NCBI GenBank assembly: GCA_003141275.1
Contig: PLLM01000059.1
Span: forward strand, 29,225 to 93,224
Direction: 5' to 3'
Length of the DNA stretch: 64,000 nt
Source: Phycisphaerales bacterium
GTDB taxonomy: Bacteria; Planctomycetota; Phycisphaerae; Sedimentisphaerales; Anaerobacaceae
Below are positions 1-9,143 of the stretch, piece by piece. Position 1 is the stretch's first letter. Each line of letters starts with the position of its first letter. Under the pieces are notes generated by a model, which was given only the letters and a program-made list of their open reading frames with translations, made no database searches and had not been told where the DNA came from. Position numbers and translations under genes: made by a program.

Positions 1-190
1 TCTTGATTATTTGTTGAAGGGGAACCGTGCCATCCAGCCTCGTCTCCTTTCACATTTAAATACGTCTGGACTTCGAGCCTTCCAGCCATGCTCTTACAAA
101 GGTCGTGAAGGCAATCAACGTGTCTTCGGAATTGACGTTGATGTCGTAGGTCGATGAATGGATTTTCGGACCTGGGATATGTACTTGGCA

Positions 191-2422
191 TCAGAACTCC
201 GCTCCACCAAGATAAAGTGATTCAGCAATCTGGGCAGTGGTCTCAAAGGGCATAGCATATCTATCATACATAGTTGCAAGAAGAGTGTCAAACGTGTGCG
301 CCGTTCCAAATTCAAACGGATCTACTCTGCAAAAGTCAAGTTTGCCACACTGGAACGAGCTAAGCAGTTCCTGACCGGACTCCTGGGCATCAAGCAAGTT
401 TATGGTATATTCATAGGGTCGCATATATTCCTTGGCGACCAGTAATGCATCCGGCCCCCACATATCCGCTGGGCATGGGTCGAAAATCTCTAGTGGGGGA
501 TGCGGCTTGGTAGATGATGGTTCATCTGTTGATACCTTAACTTCTAATCGCAGAGGCTTATCGATCTTCGCCCCAGGTCTAGTGACATAACGCAGTACTT
601 CCGGGAGCTTGCGAATATCACAATCCGCTCTGAATAATGTATATGGAACTGCTTCAAGTTCCAAGAATCGATTGAGATTCACCGAGTCAACAAGCCGAAA
701 GGCGACTTCTCGCTCGAGTAGCAATAGTCTTCGAAGCATACCATCCCAATCCCGTTCAGGTTGAGACATTCGGCGAGATATACTGATGCTACCATTCGTA
801 GACAATGAATTGCCTTTGATGTTTACATATGAGGCAAGTTCATCCATGGATACCGCGCCTTCCATGCCGAGTCCGTTCAGGTTCTGGTGGTTCGCACACT
901 TGTAGGATTCGTCGTTGCTTGTAACTAATTTTTGGGCCTGATCTTCTGGTGGCAGAGTGTTCAGAGCATCCCATAGTTTCTGTACAGCTGAGCCACAAGA
1001 ATCCAACACCGAACGGAACGAGACCAAAAATTCTTGGAGAAAATCGTCGACTTGGCGCTCCAACTCTGGCAGAGGAGTTCCTACTCGACTGTCGGCGGAT
1101 GCGAGGAACTGAGCCATCCTGTGTTGCCACTGCCATAACGAAAAATTGGGGCTTTCTAGATGCTTGAGAAGATGTTGTTCGACAGCCAAACCTTTAGGAG
1201 AAGGTGCGAGCCATTGGCCATTTTCTCGAATGAGATCCTGACGAAGAAGCGAGGCGATCATTTTGTACCGTGTCGAGACGGTACCAACATCCCATCGTAA
1301 CAATTCACGCAAAAGACCTGACTGGCTGTAGGGCCCTCGCTGAAGCTCTACAGAAACTGCGAGAGCCGAGCCCTCATGCATATCCTTATCGATACGGGAG
1401 CGATCGCCAGCTCCTGGAAACAGAAGAAAAATATAGCCCCGGGTCTTGAACTGGCCCGCTTCCAGCCATCGTCTGCACAGGCAATCCAACGCTAGCAGAC
1501 GCACGCGGCCGACTGTAAATCCTGGGCTTCGTCTCTCCCCACCAGGGATTTGGCGAATGACGTGGTTTAATGTGCCACCAATGACAAAGTCCATCGTGTC
1601 CCGCAGACGACCGGCTTCGGCGTTGTGCCAGTCGAATTCCCCGGCGTCCTGAATGGCTCGTCTGACTCCAGATACACTGGTTTCATTCAAGCAAACCCTA
1701 AGAGGCCTATTGGCCATGGTCCTGAATCCTGGTAGAACCGATGCTAGGAATGTTCCAGCAATGTCTAGGTCTGTCGCGACGTAAAAGCTGTGCCCAGTGT
1801 TTCGGTTCATGTGCAACAGGTGGCGTATGTGGGCCATACGCATCCGCGTGGACTTGGACTCTGAATGAAGAGGTAGGCGCCTCATAGTGGTAGCCAACTG
1901 TCGTGGATTGGTTGTGATAGTTGTCGCTGCTGTACCTCTCATTGATGGGAACACAAGGTGCATGTCCAAGTGCTGTGGATTACCATCAGTATGCAGCACT
2001 AGCCAATCTCGGCCGAGATATCCGTCGCGGATCGTATACCAATCGACGCGCTCCATGACCGTAAACGGAGTGATGGCACCATACTTGCGCGACAGTACAT
2101 GACGTAGGCTCTTAGTGACCTCTCTTTCTCCCGACCCGTGTGCCGAATCGGCAAATATAAGGCTCACGCATGACCAGTTAATTCTCTCTTCGTTCCAGTA
2201 AGAACGCCATTGTTTCTTAGGTAGGGAAGACAATTTGCAGCGCAGAAGTTGCACAGGGTGGTTCTCCTTGTCTGTTTCGGCCAAGTGATGGACGAAAATG
2301 TCTACATGGTATTGGCTGCATTCTCGGTCATTGCATGGGTAGAGAGGACAGAGGGCACATGCCACTCTCTTGGCCATACCTGGCTTTTCGGTAATGATGA
2401 TGGAGAAGCTCTGGTCATTCAT
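191..2422 (-). CDS. Divergent type IA topoisomerase-like protein (TOPRIM plus domain-IV-like regions)
   Basis: N-term IIITEKPGMAKRVA (TOPRIM start), FYVATDLDIAGTFLASVL (cf. ATDLDREGEAIAWHL), AGRLRDTMDFVIGGTLN, FTVGRVRLLALDCLCRR (cf. SAGRVQ), GPYSQSGLLRELLRWDVGTVSTRYKMIASLLRQDLI..GQWLAPSPKG (cf. YTEASLLKELE.GIGRPSTYA..). 4-nt overlap with upstream helicase gene. Confidence 0.7.
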   Translation of the reverse strand: MNDQSFSIIITEKPGMAKRVACALCPLYPCNDRECSQYHVDIFVHHLAETDKENHPVQLLRCKLSSLPKKQWRSYWNEERINWSCVSLIFADSAHGSGEREVTKSLRHVLSRKYGAITPFTVMERVDWYTIRDGYLGRDWLVLHTDGNPQHLDMHLVFPSMRGTAATTITTNPRQLATTMRRLPLHSESKSTRMRMAHIRHLLHMNRNTGHSFYVATDLDIAGTFLASVLPGFRTMANRPLRVCLNETSVSGVRRAIQDAGEFDWHNAEAGRLRDTMDFVIGGTLNHVIRQIPGGERRSPGFTVGRVRLLALDCLCRRWLEAGQFKTRGYIFLLFPGAGDRSRIDKDMHEGSALAVSVELQRGPYSQSGLLRELLRWDVGTVSTRYKMIASLLRQDLIRENGQWLAPSPKGLAVEQHLLKHLESPNFSLWQWQHRMAQFLASADSRVGTPLPELERQVDDFLQEFLVSFRSVLDSCGSAVQKLWDALNTLPPEDQAQKLVTSNDESYKCANHQNLNGLGMEGAVSMDELASYVNIKGNSLSTNGSISISRRMSQPERDWDGMLRRLLLLEREVAFRLVDSVNLNRFLELEAVPYTLFRADCDIRKLPEVLRYVTRPGAKIDKPLRLEVKVSTDEPSSTKPHPPLEIFDPCPADMWGPDALLVAKEYMRPYEYTINLLDAQESGQELLSSFQCGKLDFCRVDPFEFGTAHTFDTLLATMYDRYAMPFETTAQIAESLYLGGAEF

Positions 2423-5400
2423 ATGTAGAACTCACTCAGCATATCCAACATTGCCGGAAAGTCGATTATTTCTGGTGGAGTTGGAACGTTCCGAAACACT
2501 CGCTGGATATGGGCTTGAGCATCGTGATTGTCCCCGTCATTCATGGCCGGGGGTATCACAACGCGCAAACTCTCCCGAATTCTCGTCTGTATTATATCCC
2601 AGTGGCGGCGTGAGTTCTCAGGGCTGAGGTATTCGTAAGTCACCGCGCCCAACCTACCGGTATTCTTAACGCCCAGTAGCCGCTCATCAAAAAATATTAC
2701 AGCACCCCTGTCGTCCTGTGTCCGGTGAACCCTTCCCGCTGTCTGAGCCACCTTGCGCAGAGCGCTCTGTCGATAGGCCAGGTCCTTACCGATCTCATCA
2801 TCTCCTCTTCTCATTTTGAAAAGGGAGGTCCGGAGGTTGTTAAGCCAATCCATGTCACCCGCACCCTCATAGGGGATGCCAATTATAATTGCCAACTCCA
2901 TCAACTCACCCCGGAAGTCGACTCCTTCTCCAAAGCCGCCGCCAGTTACACCACATAGGACCGCTGGGATTTTCCCCGCCAGTTCCTGATAAATCTGCAG
3001 CCGCGCGTCGAAATCTCCTAAGCCCTTCAAGGCCTTCTGGTCGACCTGGCTTCGCAACTGTTCAAAGTCGTCGTTCACAGGTTTGCGATCGCTGCGGGCA
3101 ATCAGTAATCGCATCCCATACCGGGACACGTACTCTTTGGTAATGATACCCACAACATGATCTAGAACCCTGTGACTTGCGCAGTACAATCCTGTGTGCA
3201 CGTGCGTTTTTGCCAAGATGGGACCGATCGTGTTTTCTAGCATAGCCTCTTCGGCCTTGCTCAGTACAGGCGCATCAACGTTCTGGCTGGCAGCACTATG
3301 GCAGCCTAAAAAAGCAAATGATAGGTAGTTTTTGACTGGGAAAACAGGATTAATTTTCGCCCGGATACCATGGCCCAAACCCAGCAAATAAGCAACATCC
3401 GAGACTGGCGATAATGTTGCGCTCGCCAATATTGGCGGCCGCAAATCATACCATACGTCCTGGAATCGTTCTGCGGGATCTAGCGAGTAAAATGAGATTT
3501 TCGGCGCGTTTTCTTTCTTGTCCAGAGATGCAGCGAATCCATAAGGTGCCGAGCGAATCCTCCAGAGAATACGGAACATTTGCCGCAGACCGTATATGGG
3601 CATGCCGTTCCAAAATCCTGCAGTATTTAACATGCTGGCTTCGAATTCAGTGATGGCTCCTTCGCAACGGATAAGAAACGTCTCAATGCTTCCTCCACCA
3701 TGTGTCACCAACCGTTCGTCAAGTTCCCTCAACATCAAACTAAGCGATGCGTCTTGCACTGGGCCTGCTTGCTCCTGTGCAAGTAGTTCTCGAAATACAT
3801 CCCGGAATGCAACAAGGAAGTCAAACAGGGAAAACGCCTGTTTTAGTACATCCAGTGGCCATTGCTCTGCGGAAATACTCACCGAGTTGTAGAAACTATC
3901 GAATTCTTCGTCATGGGCTTTCTCGCAGTTGATAGCTTCCTGTAGTTCAGTCCATGTTCGCAGCGTTGCGTCAGCATGCTCATGGAATCGGTCTATTTCC
4001 GCTTGCATAGCATCGATTTGCTTCGATAGCCGGACAATCTCATCTCTTCGTTTATCAACATCCCGCTCCCGATCGTCAAAGATCTCTTGGATGACCTGTT
4101 GAGCATCCTGATAAACCTTGTTCTGTTCCGTTTTTTTCGCCTGGATGGCCTCTGCTAGTTCTCTGATACTGGTCGACAGGGGATCGACCTTGGAGGCAAG
4201 GTCAATCATAGCTTCGTGGAGATCGCTTGCCGCCTGCTGCTTGTTCATCGCGGCCGTGTGGTGGATCTGTCTGATAGCCCCCGTTGATATAGTTCTTCGA
4301 GCTCTATATTCCCTGGCCTCATCCTGAAGTCCATCGCGTCTTTGTTTCAATGCGGATACTTCCTTGCATAGCTGCTTGTGCTCGGCACAAAGATCGTTGT
4401 GTTCTTGCATGAGCCTTTTCGTATCTGCTGATAAGGAAGCCGCGGCACTAAAGATTGTTTGTGCATGATAGATCTGTGCGGACCATGGAAGGTTCTGAGG
4501 CAAATCGGGATCTTCGCCTGCCCTCAGCTTCGGCAGGGCTTTCTTGAAATCGTCGAACGCTTCGTGAATTTCCCTGTCTTCTGAACGAAGGGACTTGTAG
4601 CGCTTTCGCAGGACATCTATTTGGCAGATAAGATCATGTAGCTGCAACTCCTTATTCTGCTTGTCCTGTTCGAACAGTGTAGTAAGATAACCCACCACGG
4701 CACCCTTGTAACCATATTTTAGGTCTTCGACCAAACTAGCCAGATAGTATGAGTTTCCAGTAAGGTCCATGCCTTGGCCGGGCTCGAGTTCGTTGGTCAG
4801 GCAGAGTGAAAGGGCTGGACTCTTCGAAACCATCTCCACCATGTTGTGTGCTTCGTCGATTATTGGCAAGCAAAGAGATCGCGTTTCTGCACGACCAAGG
4901 ATGGTCGCTTTCCAGAAGTCATTCAGCATGTAGGGGTAGGTTGTCAGCACTAGACGCGCCTTGCGAGCGCTGGCTCGCATAAGTGGCACAGGGCATTGAC
5001 CTCTGTATAGACATGCTTCCATCTCCTGAAGACCACAATTGCCCTTTTCACAAAGATCTTCATCCTTAAAAAAGCGTGTCTTGCTGTCGTGGATGTGACA
5101 GTCTGGGCAAAGCTCCAGTCGCTCTGGATCATCTGAAATTCTCCTCAGGTAATCTAGCTCCTCCTCATTCATGGTAATCCCGTCCACAATCCGCTGACAC
5201 AGTAGACGCCTAAGCGACTTGATGCCAATGTAAACGCTGAAGGACATGTAATCTTCCGGGACAAGATTTTGCGACGGTACCTTCAAAGTGATCTCTCTCA
5301 GGTCTTTCTCTACATTCTGGAGTTGGGGCATCGTCCGTGTCGCATACAACACACGGGAACCAGTATTGGTTGCTATGTAGGCAGCCGCCACCGTAAGTAG

Positions 5401-5664
5401 TGCCTTGGTCTTACCAAGTCCCGTTGGACCTTCGACAACAGCGGGAATACCGTTAGCTGCAGCCTCGTAGCACGTCACCATGAACTGCAGTTGCGAGGGA
5501 CGAAATGAGTTCTCATGGCCTCCAAGAATTCTATTATATGCCTCGAATAATGGTTGTAGTTTGGTCGTTATCGATCCTTGATGTACCGTTTTTTCGGCTT
5601 TGAGACATTTGAGGTAATTAGGTGTTTGGTAATCTTGACTCACAGGTGTTATTGTTCTTTCCAT
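2419..5664 (-). CDS. XPD/DinG-like SF2 helicase with Fe-S cysteine cluster and long coiled-coil insert
   Basis: Walker A EGPTGLGKTKA; Cys-rich CPDCHIHD..CEKGNC..CLYRGQCP; DEAH in IIDEAHNMVE; C-term GGGFGEGVDFRGELM and QTAGRVHRTQDDRG. Coiled coil roughly aa 430-600. Confidence 0.85.
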   Translation of the reverse strand: MERTITPVSQDYQTPNYLKCLKAEKTVHQGSITTKLQPLFEAYNRILGGHENSFRPSQLQFMVTCYEAAANGIPAVVEGPTGLGKTKALLTVAAAYIATNTGSRVLYATRTMPQLQNVEKDLREITLKVPSQNLVPEDYMSFSVYIGIKSLRRLLCQRIVDGITMNEEELDYLRRISDDPERLELCPDCHIHDSKTRFFKDEDLCEKGNCGLQEMEACLYRGQCPVPLMRASARKARLVLTTYPYMLNDFWKATILGRAETRSLCLPIIDEAHNMVEMVSKSPALSLCLTNELEPGQGMDLTGNSYYLASLVEDLKYGYKGAVVGYLTTLFEQDKQNKELQLHDLICQIDVLRKRYKSLRSEDREIHEAFDDFKKALPKLRAGEDPDLPQNLPWSAQIYHAQTIFSAAASLSADTKRLMQEHNDLCAEHKQLCKEVSALKQRRDGLQDEAREYRARRTISTGAIRQIHHTAAMNKQQAASDLHEAMIDLASKVDPLSTSIRELAEAIQAKKTEQNKVYQDAQQVIQEIFDDRERDVDKRRDEIVRLSKQIDAMQAEIDRFHEHADATLRTWTELQEAINCEKAHDEEFDSFYNSVSISAEQWPLDVLKQAFSLFDFLVAFRDVFRELLAQEQAGPVQDASLSLMLRELDERLVTHGGGSIETFLIRCEGAITEFEASMLNTAGFWNGMPIYGLRQMFRILWRIRSAPYGFAASLDKKENAPKISFYSLDPAERFQDVWYDLRPPILASATLSPVSDVAYLLGLGHGIRAKINPVFPVKNYLSFAFLGCHSAASQNVDAPVLSKAEEAMLENTIGPILAKTHVHTGLYCASHRVLDHVVGIITKEYVSRYGMRLLIARSDRKPVNDDFEQLRSQVDQKALKGLGDFDARLQIYQELAGKIPAVLCGVTGGGFGEGVDFRGELMELAIIIGIPYEGAGDMDWLNNLRTSLFKMRRGDDEIGKDLAYRQSALRKVAQTAGRVHRTQDDRGAVIFFDERLLGVKNTGRLGAVTYEYLSPENSRRHWDIIQTRIRESLRVVIPPAMNDGDNHDAQAHIQRVFRNVPTPPEIIDFPAMLDMLSEFYI

Positions 5665-5813
5665 TTATAACTTTTTTATCAACTGATCGATATATTACAG
5701 GTAAAAGCTCAAACCTTCAAGCCTTTTTGTTCGAATGCATCTTATAACCTCCTGAGAGTTGTGACGGGTCAGGCTATATGAAAGAACGCATTGTAAACTG
5801 TAATATCATGAAC

Positions 5814-5935
5814 CCGTACCATAAAATACTCATCCGACGTTAAGTATTTAGGAAAGGCAATTTTACAGACAGCTTATTTTATTGAAATTGGTCGATTTTC
5901 CAATAGTTATGCAGTATAATTCATTTGTCAGAAAC
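5814..5935 (+). repeat. Dispersed intergenic repeat, subtype A (copy 1)
   Basis: ccgtaccataaaatactcatccgacgttaag...agcttattttattgaaattggtcgattttcc...gcagtataattcatttgtcag; matches 42734-42870 closely. Confidence 0.75.
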
Positions 5936-5985
5936 GCTGTGGTGAGCTTTTGAAGTCATACAGGAGGGCGGCCTGATGGATGGCG

Positions 5986-6156
5986 ATGAATATTTTTATA
6001 GTACGGGATATCAAGAACCGCACGCTAGACTCCATCCTGTTCCCCGATCCCACCACCATGATCGCCAACGCACCCAAGATTCTCAGCGACATGAACGCGA
6101 TGTTCCCGCCTTGCGAAGGCCGGTTTGTGGTTGGACCGATGATCCAACTCGGATGA
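5986..6156 (+). CDS. Small hypothetical protein or gene-start remnant, MNIFIVRDIKNRTLDSILFPDPTTMIANAPKILSDMNAMFPPCEGRFVVGPMIQLG
   Basis: 56-aa ORF behind caggagggcggcctgatg leader; the same leader precedes MNIFTV... at 22.1 kb. Below the ORF-track length cut-off. Confidence 0.35.
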   Translation: MNIFIVRDIKNRTLDSILFPDPTTMIANAPKILSDMNAMFPPCEGRFVVGPMIQLG

Positions 6157-6256
6157 GGCACACCTAATATTGTTCGCCGTCAGCGTAAAGTAGGACAGAG
6201 AGTAGTAGAGAGGTAATTGTTAGGGACTACTGACACATGGAAAATCAAATGTTTAT

Positions 6257-8983
6257 GTGAGAAAACTCAAGAACATGTCACGCAGCAATTACCATTTTGC
6301 TCGATTTCACCCCCATCTGCTGAGCGGTGAGAAAGTCGCGTTCTTGGTAGGATCTGGGATTTCCATTGATTCGCCAGCATGTTTGCCATCTGGTCGGACG
6401 TTCTTGAAAGCTCTCATAAGCGGCATCTCGCCGAACAACGATGTTCGTGATAAGATTTTGGATCTCTGCACGGAACCTTGGCGTCGAAAATCTGTGCATG
6501 CACTGAGTAAGCACAACCTCTTAGATATTCTCAGGTTCGAACAGATAGTTGGCATTGTGGCTGAATCGGTAGATCCATATCTAAATGTTCTTCGGCTTTT
6601 TGATGCTGAGAATCGCCCGAACGAAAACCACCGATTGTTGGCTTCCCTTGCAAAACAAGGCCACTACATATTCACGACGAATTTTGACGGATTGCTCGAA
6701 ACAGCGATGCCGAATGCAAGGTTGCGCTCTGTTATAACTGCGGAGGATTACTCTCTTGCGCGACGTGGCAGGGTCTCGCCTGATAAATCTGTTTTCAAAC
6801 TTCACGGCTCCTGGCGCGATTCCAGCGGACGTCTACGGAGTGACAGCATCAAAGCGACGATAGAACGCGTTGCCAAGAACGGAATATGCAGGAACTCTGG
6901 AAGTTCTTCGCTGCGTTTCTTTCGTGAAGTTCTGCGAAAGCACCATTTGGTCATCGTTGGCTACTCCGGGTGGGACGATTTTGACGTTATCGAAACATTG
7001 CTCACTACCGACTCAGACAAGACATTGGTCTGGGTTGATCATTCTAAGCATGATGAAGCAAATGTCATGAACGCCAAAAAATTATTTGATGAATTGGATG
7101 ATGATTGGTCACGGCCACGATCTAAGGCAGCACTAAATCTCGTTAAGATATTTCAGAACGGTATACGCAAGCCCGAGAAATTGATTCTCATGGAAGCATC
7201 TACGACACCGTACCTCCGCTCCCTGATTGGCAAGGTACAGATCAGACCCGCGAAAGTGCAGAAGCAGGACAGGCATATACGTCCTGACGAGTTCATCCGA
7301 CGCTGGAGATTTCAGGTGGCTCCCTACAAGGCACAACACTGGTACCTTTGTGGCAAGTTTTTTAATATGATGGGAAGATGGGACTCTGCGGCAGCTTGTT
7401 TCCGGAAATCGGTGTCAGCTTCACGAGGGGAATCCTCGCTAGAACCAACTAAGAAGGCCGCTTTGAGTCTTCTGGCAGCTATTGACTGCGATATGGGTCG
7501 TATTATGCGAGCTGAACGAGCATTTCGCATCCTCCTGCCACACTATGCAGCTATTGGCAACGCTACAAAATACTGTGACACATTGCACAGTCTGGCCATC
7601 TGCGCACACAATCGTGGGGATGATCGGAGCGCCCTCTTAACTGCTAGACGAGCTTTACACTATGCACGTGCAAAACAATACAAGTACGGGATTGCATCGA
7701 TCTCCAACTTTATTGGTGGGATTCATGCTACGCGTGCGTTTTTTTCTGCGTCACGAGACTGCTTTGAGAATTCAATTAAGATTTCCCGCAGTCTTGGCGA
7801 TCTCCGGGGGTTGGCGGCCGTTCTTAGCAACCTTGGAGACCAGTTGATAAGTGAAAAACGCTATCTTCAGGCTTCTCGGACACTTCTCGAGGCGCTTAAC
7901 AACTATCGGAAATTAAATGACTACCAGGGGCAATCGATCACTCAGAACAAGTTCGGAATGCTCTACGCTGCCGTGGGCGACACTAAGAGGGCGAAGAGAG
8001 CTTTTCGTGAGCAACTGCATATTGATGACATTCGTGGTGATTTCGCAGGTCAAGCGATTGCACATCTCAACCTCGCACTCGTAGCTGACAACAAAAAGGA
8101 AGCTTTGATTGAACTGGAAGAAGCCGAGTCGGTTGGGACTAAGATTGATGACAAGAGATTTGAGTCGCGAATCCTCAAGGGTCGCGGACGAGTCCTAGTG
8201 GGAAGGCATCACTGGTTCGAGGCAGCTAATTATTTCAGAAAATCGCTACGTCTCCAAAAGAAGATAGGATACGACCCCGACGGTCTTTCTACATTTTTCC
8301 ATTTGGCGGAATGCCTTCAAGAATTAGGGGAGGAAAGGTATGTTCCACGATTGTTGGATACCGCATTTTCTCAGGCTAAAAACGCCGGACAACATGGTGT
8401 GGCCTGGTATTTCCGTCTTGAAAAAGCTCTAATTCTCAAGGATCACGGTTGTGTCCAAGAATGCCTCGACCTTTTACATCGTTGTTTTCGCTCAGGCTAC
8501 CTCCGAGGTGACTTTGAATTGGCTTGCCAATCAGCCTTGAACATAGCTCTAATCGATTGTGATGATGGACGATGTGTAAATGCGCAGCGTCGAGTGCTTC
8601 GACAACTTGTTGAATGCCTACGAATAAAAGATCGTGAGCAACTCGGCTGTTGTTTGTACGCCTTGGGACAGGTTTTTGAGAAACAAGATTATATCGAGAT
8701 AGCCTCGCAAAGCTACCTGCTCGAACAGTTTGTCTGGTCTGATCCTTTGTTCGGTACCCACAAAAAGGATGAGGAAAAAGCGAAGGCGAATTTTGCGAGG
8801 ACATGTACGCTTGTGCCCCAACGAGTTTCGCGATGGTTGGATAGGCAAAAGCGTAACTTGTCTGCTATACTGGAAGGGGAACGACTCAAAAACTCTATCT
8901 CTCCCGACTGGCTTCCTCAGTGCATAGTTCGTTCTGTGAGGAAACTCGCGGCACGAGCACGTCGTTATGCACGAGAATATTAG
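6257..8983 (+). CDS. SIR2-like domain + TPR repeat protein (likely anti-phage/abortive effector); start may be ATG at about 6275
   Basis: KVAFLVGSGISIDSPACLPSG, YIFTTNFDGLLE, SVFKLHGSW, LVIVGYSGWDDFDVIE (SIR2_2 motifs); TPR array in the C-terminal two thirds. Confidence 0.85.
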   Translation: MRKLKNMSRSNYHFARFHPHLLSGEKVAFLVGSGISIDSPACLPSGRTFLKALISGISPNNDVRDKILDLCTEPWRRKSVHALSKHNLLDILRFEQIVGIVAESVDPYLNVLRLFDAENRPNENHRLLASLAKQGHYIFTTNFDGLLETAMPNARLRSVITAEDYSLARRGRVSPDKSVFKLHGSWRDSSGRLRSDSIKATIERVAKNGICRNSGSSSLRFFREVLRKHHLVIVGYSGWDDFDVIETLLTTDSDKTLVWVDHSKHDEANVMNAKKLFDELDDDWSRPRSKAALNLVKIFQNGIRKPEKLILMEASTTPYLRSLIGKVQIRPAKVQKQDRHIRPDEFIRRWRFQVAPYKAQHWYLCGKFFNMMGRWDSAAACFRKSVSASRGESSLEPTKKAALSLLAAIDCDMGRIMRAERAFRILLPHYAAIGNATKYCDTLHSLAICAHNRGDDRSALLTARRALHYARAKQYKYGIASISNFIGGIHATRAFFSASRDCFENSIKISRSLGDLRGLAAVLSNLGDQLISEKRYLQASRTLLEALNNYRKLNDYQGQSITQNKFGMLYAAVGDTKRAKRAFREQLHIDDIRGDFAGQAIAHLNLALVADNKKEALIELEEAESVGTKIDDKRFESRILKGRGRVLVGRHHWFEAANYFRKSLRLQKKIGYDPDGLSTFFHLAECLQELGEERYVPRLLDTAFSQAKNAGQHGVAWYFRLEKALILKDHGCVQECLDLLHRCFRSGYLRGDFELACQSALNIALIDCDDGRCVNAQRRVLRQLVECLRIKDREQLGCCLYALGQVFEKQDYIEIASQSYLLEQFVWSDPLFGTHKKDEEKAKANFARTCTLVPQRVSRWLDRQKRNLSAILEGERLKNSISPDWLPQCIVRSVRKLAARARRYAREY

Positions 8984-9143
8984 ATATCAAGCACTCAATG
9001 AGGGTGCGCTAGGAATGTTTAGCATGGGGTTTAGAGTATACGTCCAGTACGACGCAAATACTTAACCATTTAAATATAGGAAAGATGAAAAAGGCAAGAA
9101 GCAGATCGGTTAGTTTATTAATCAGTTTAGTTATAATAGTTCC

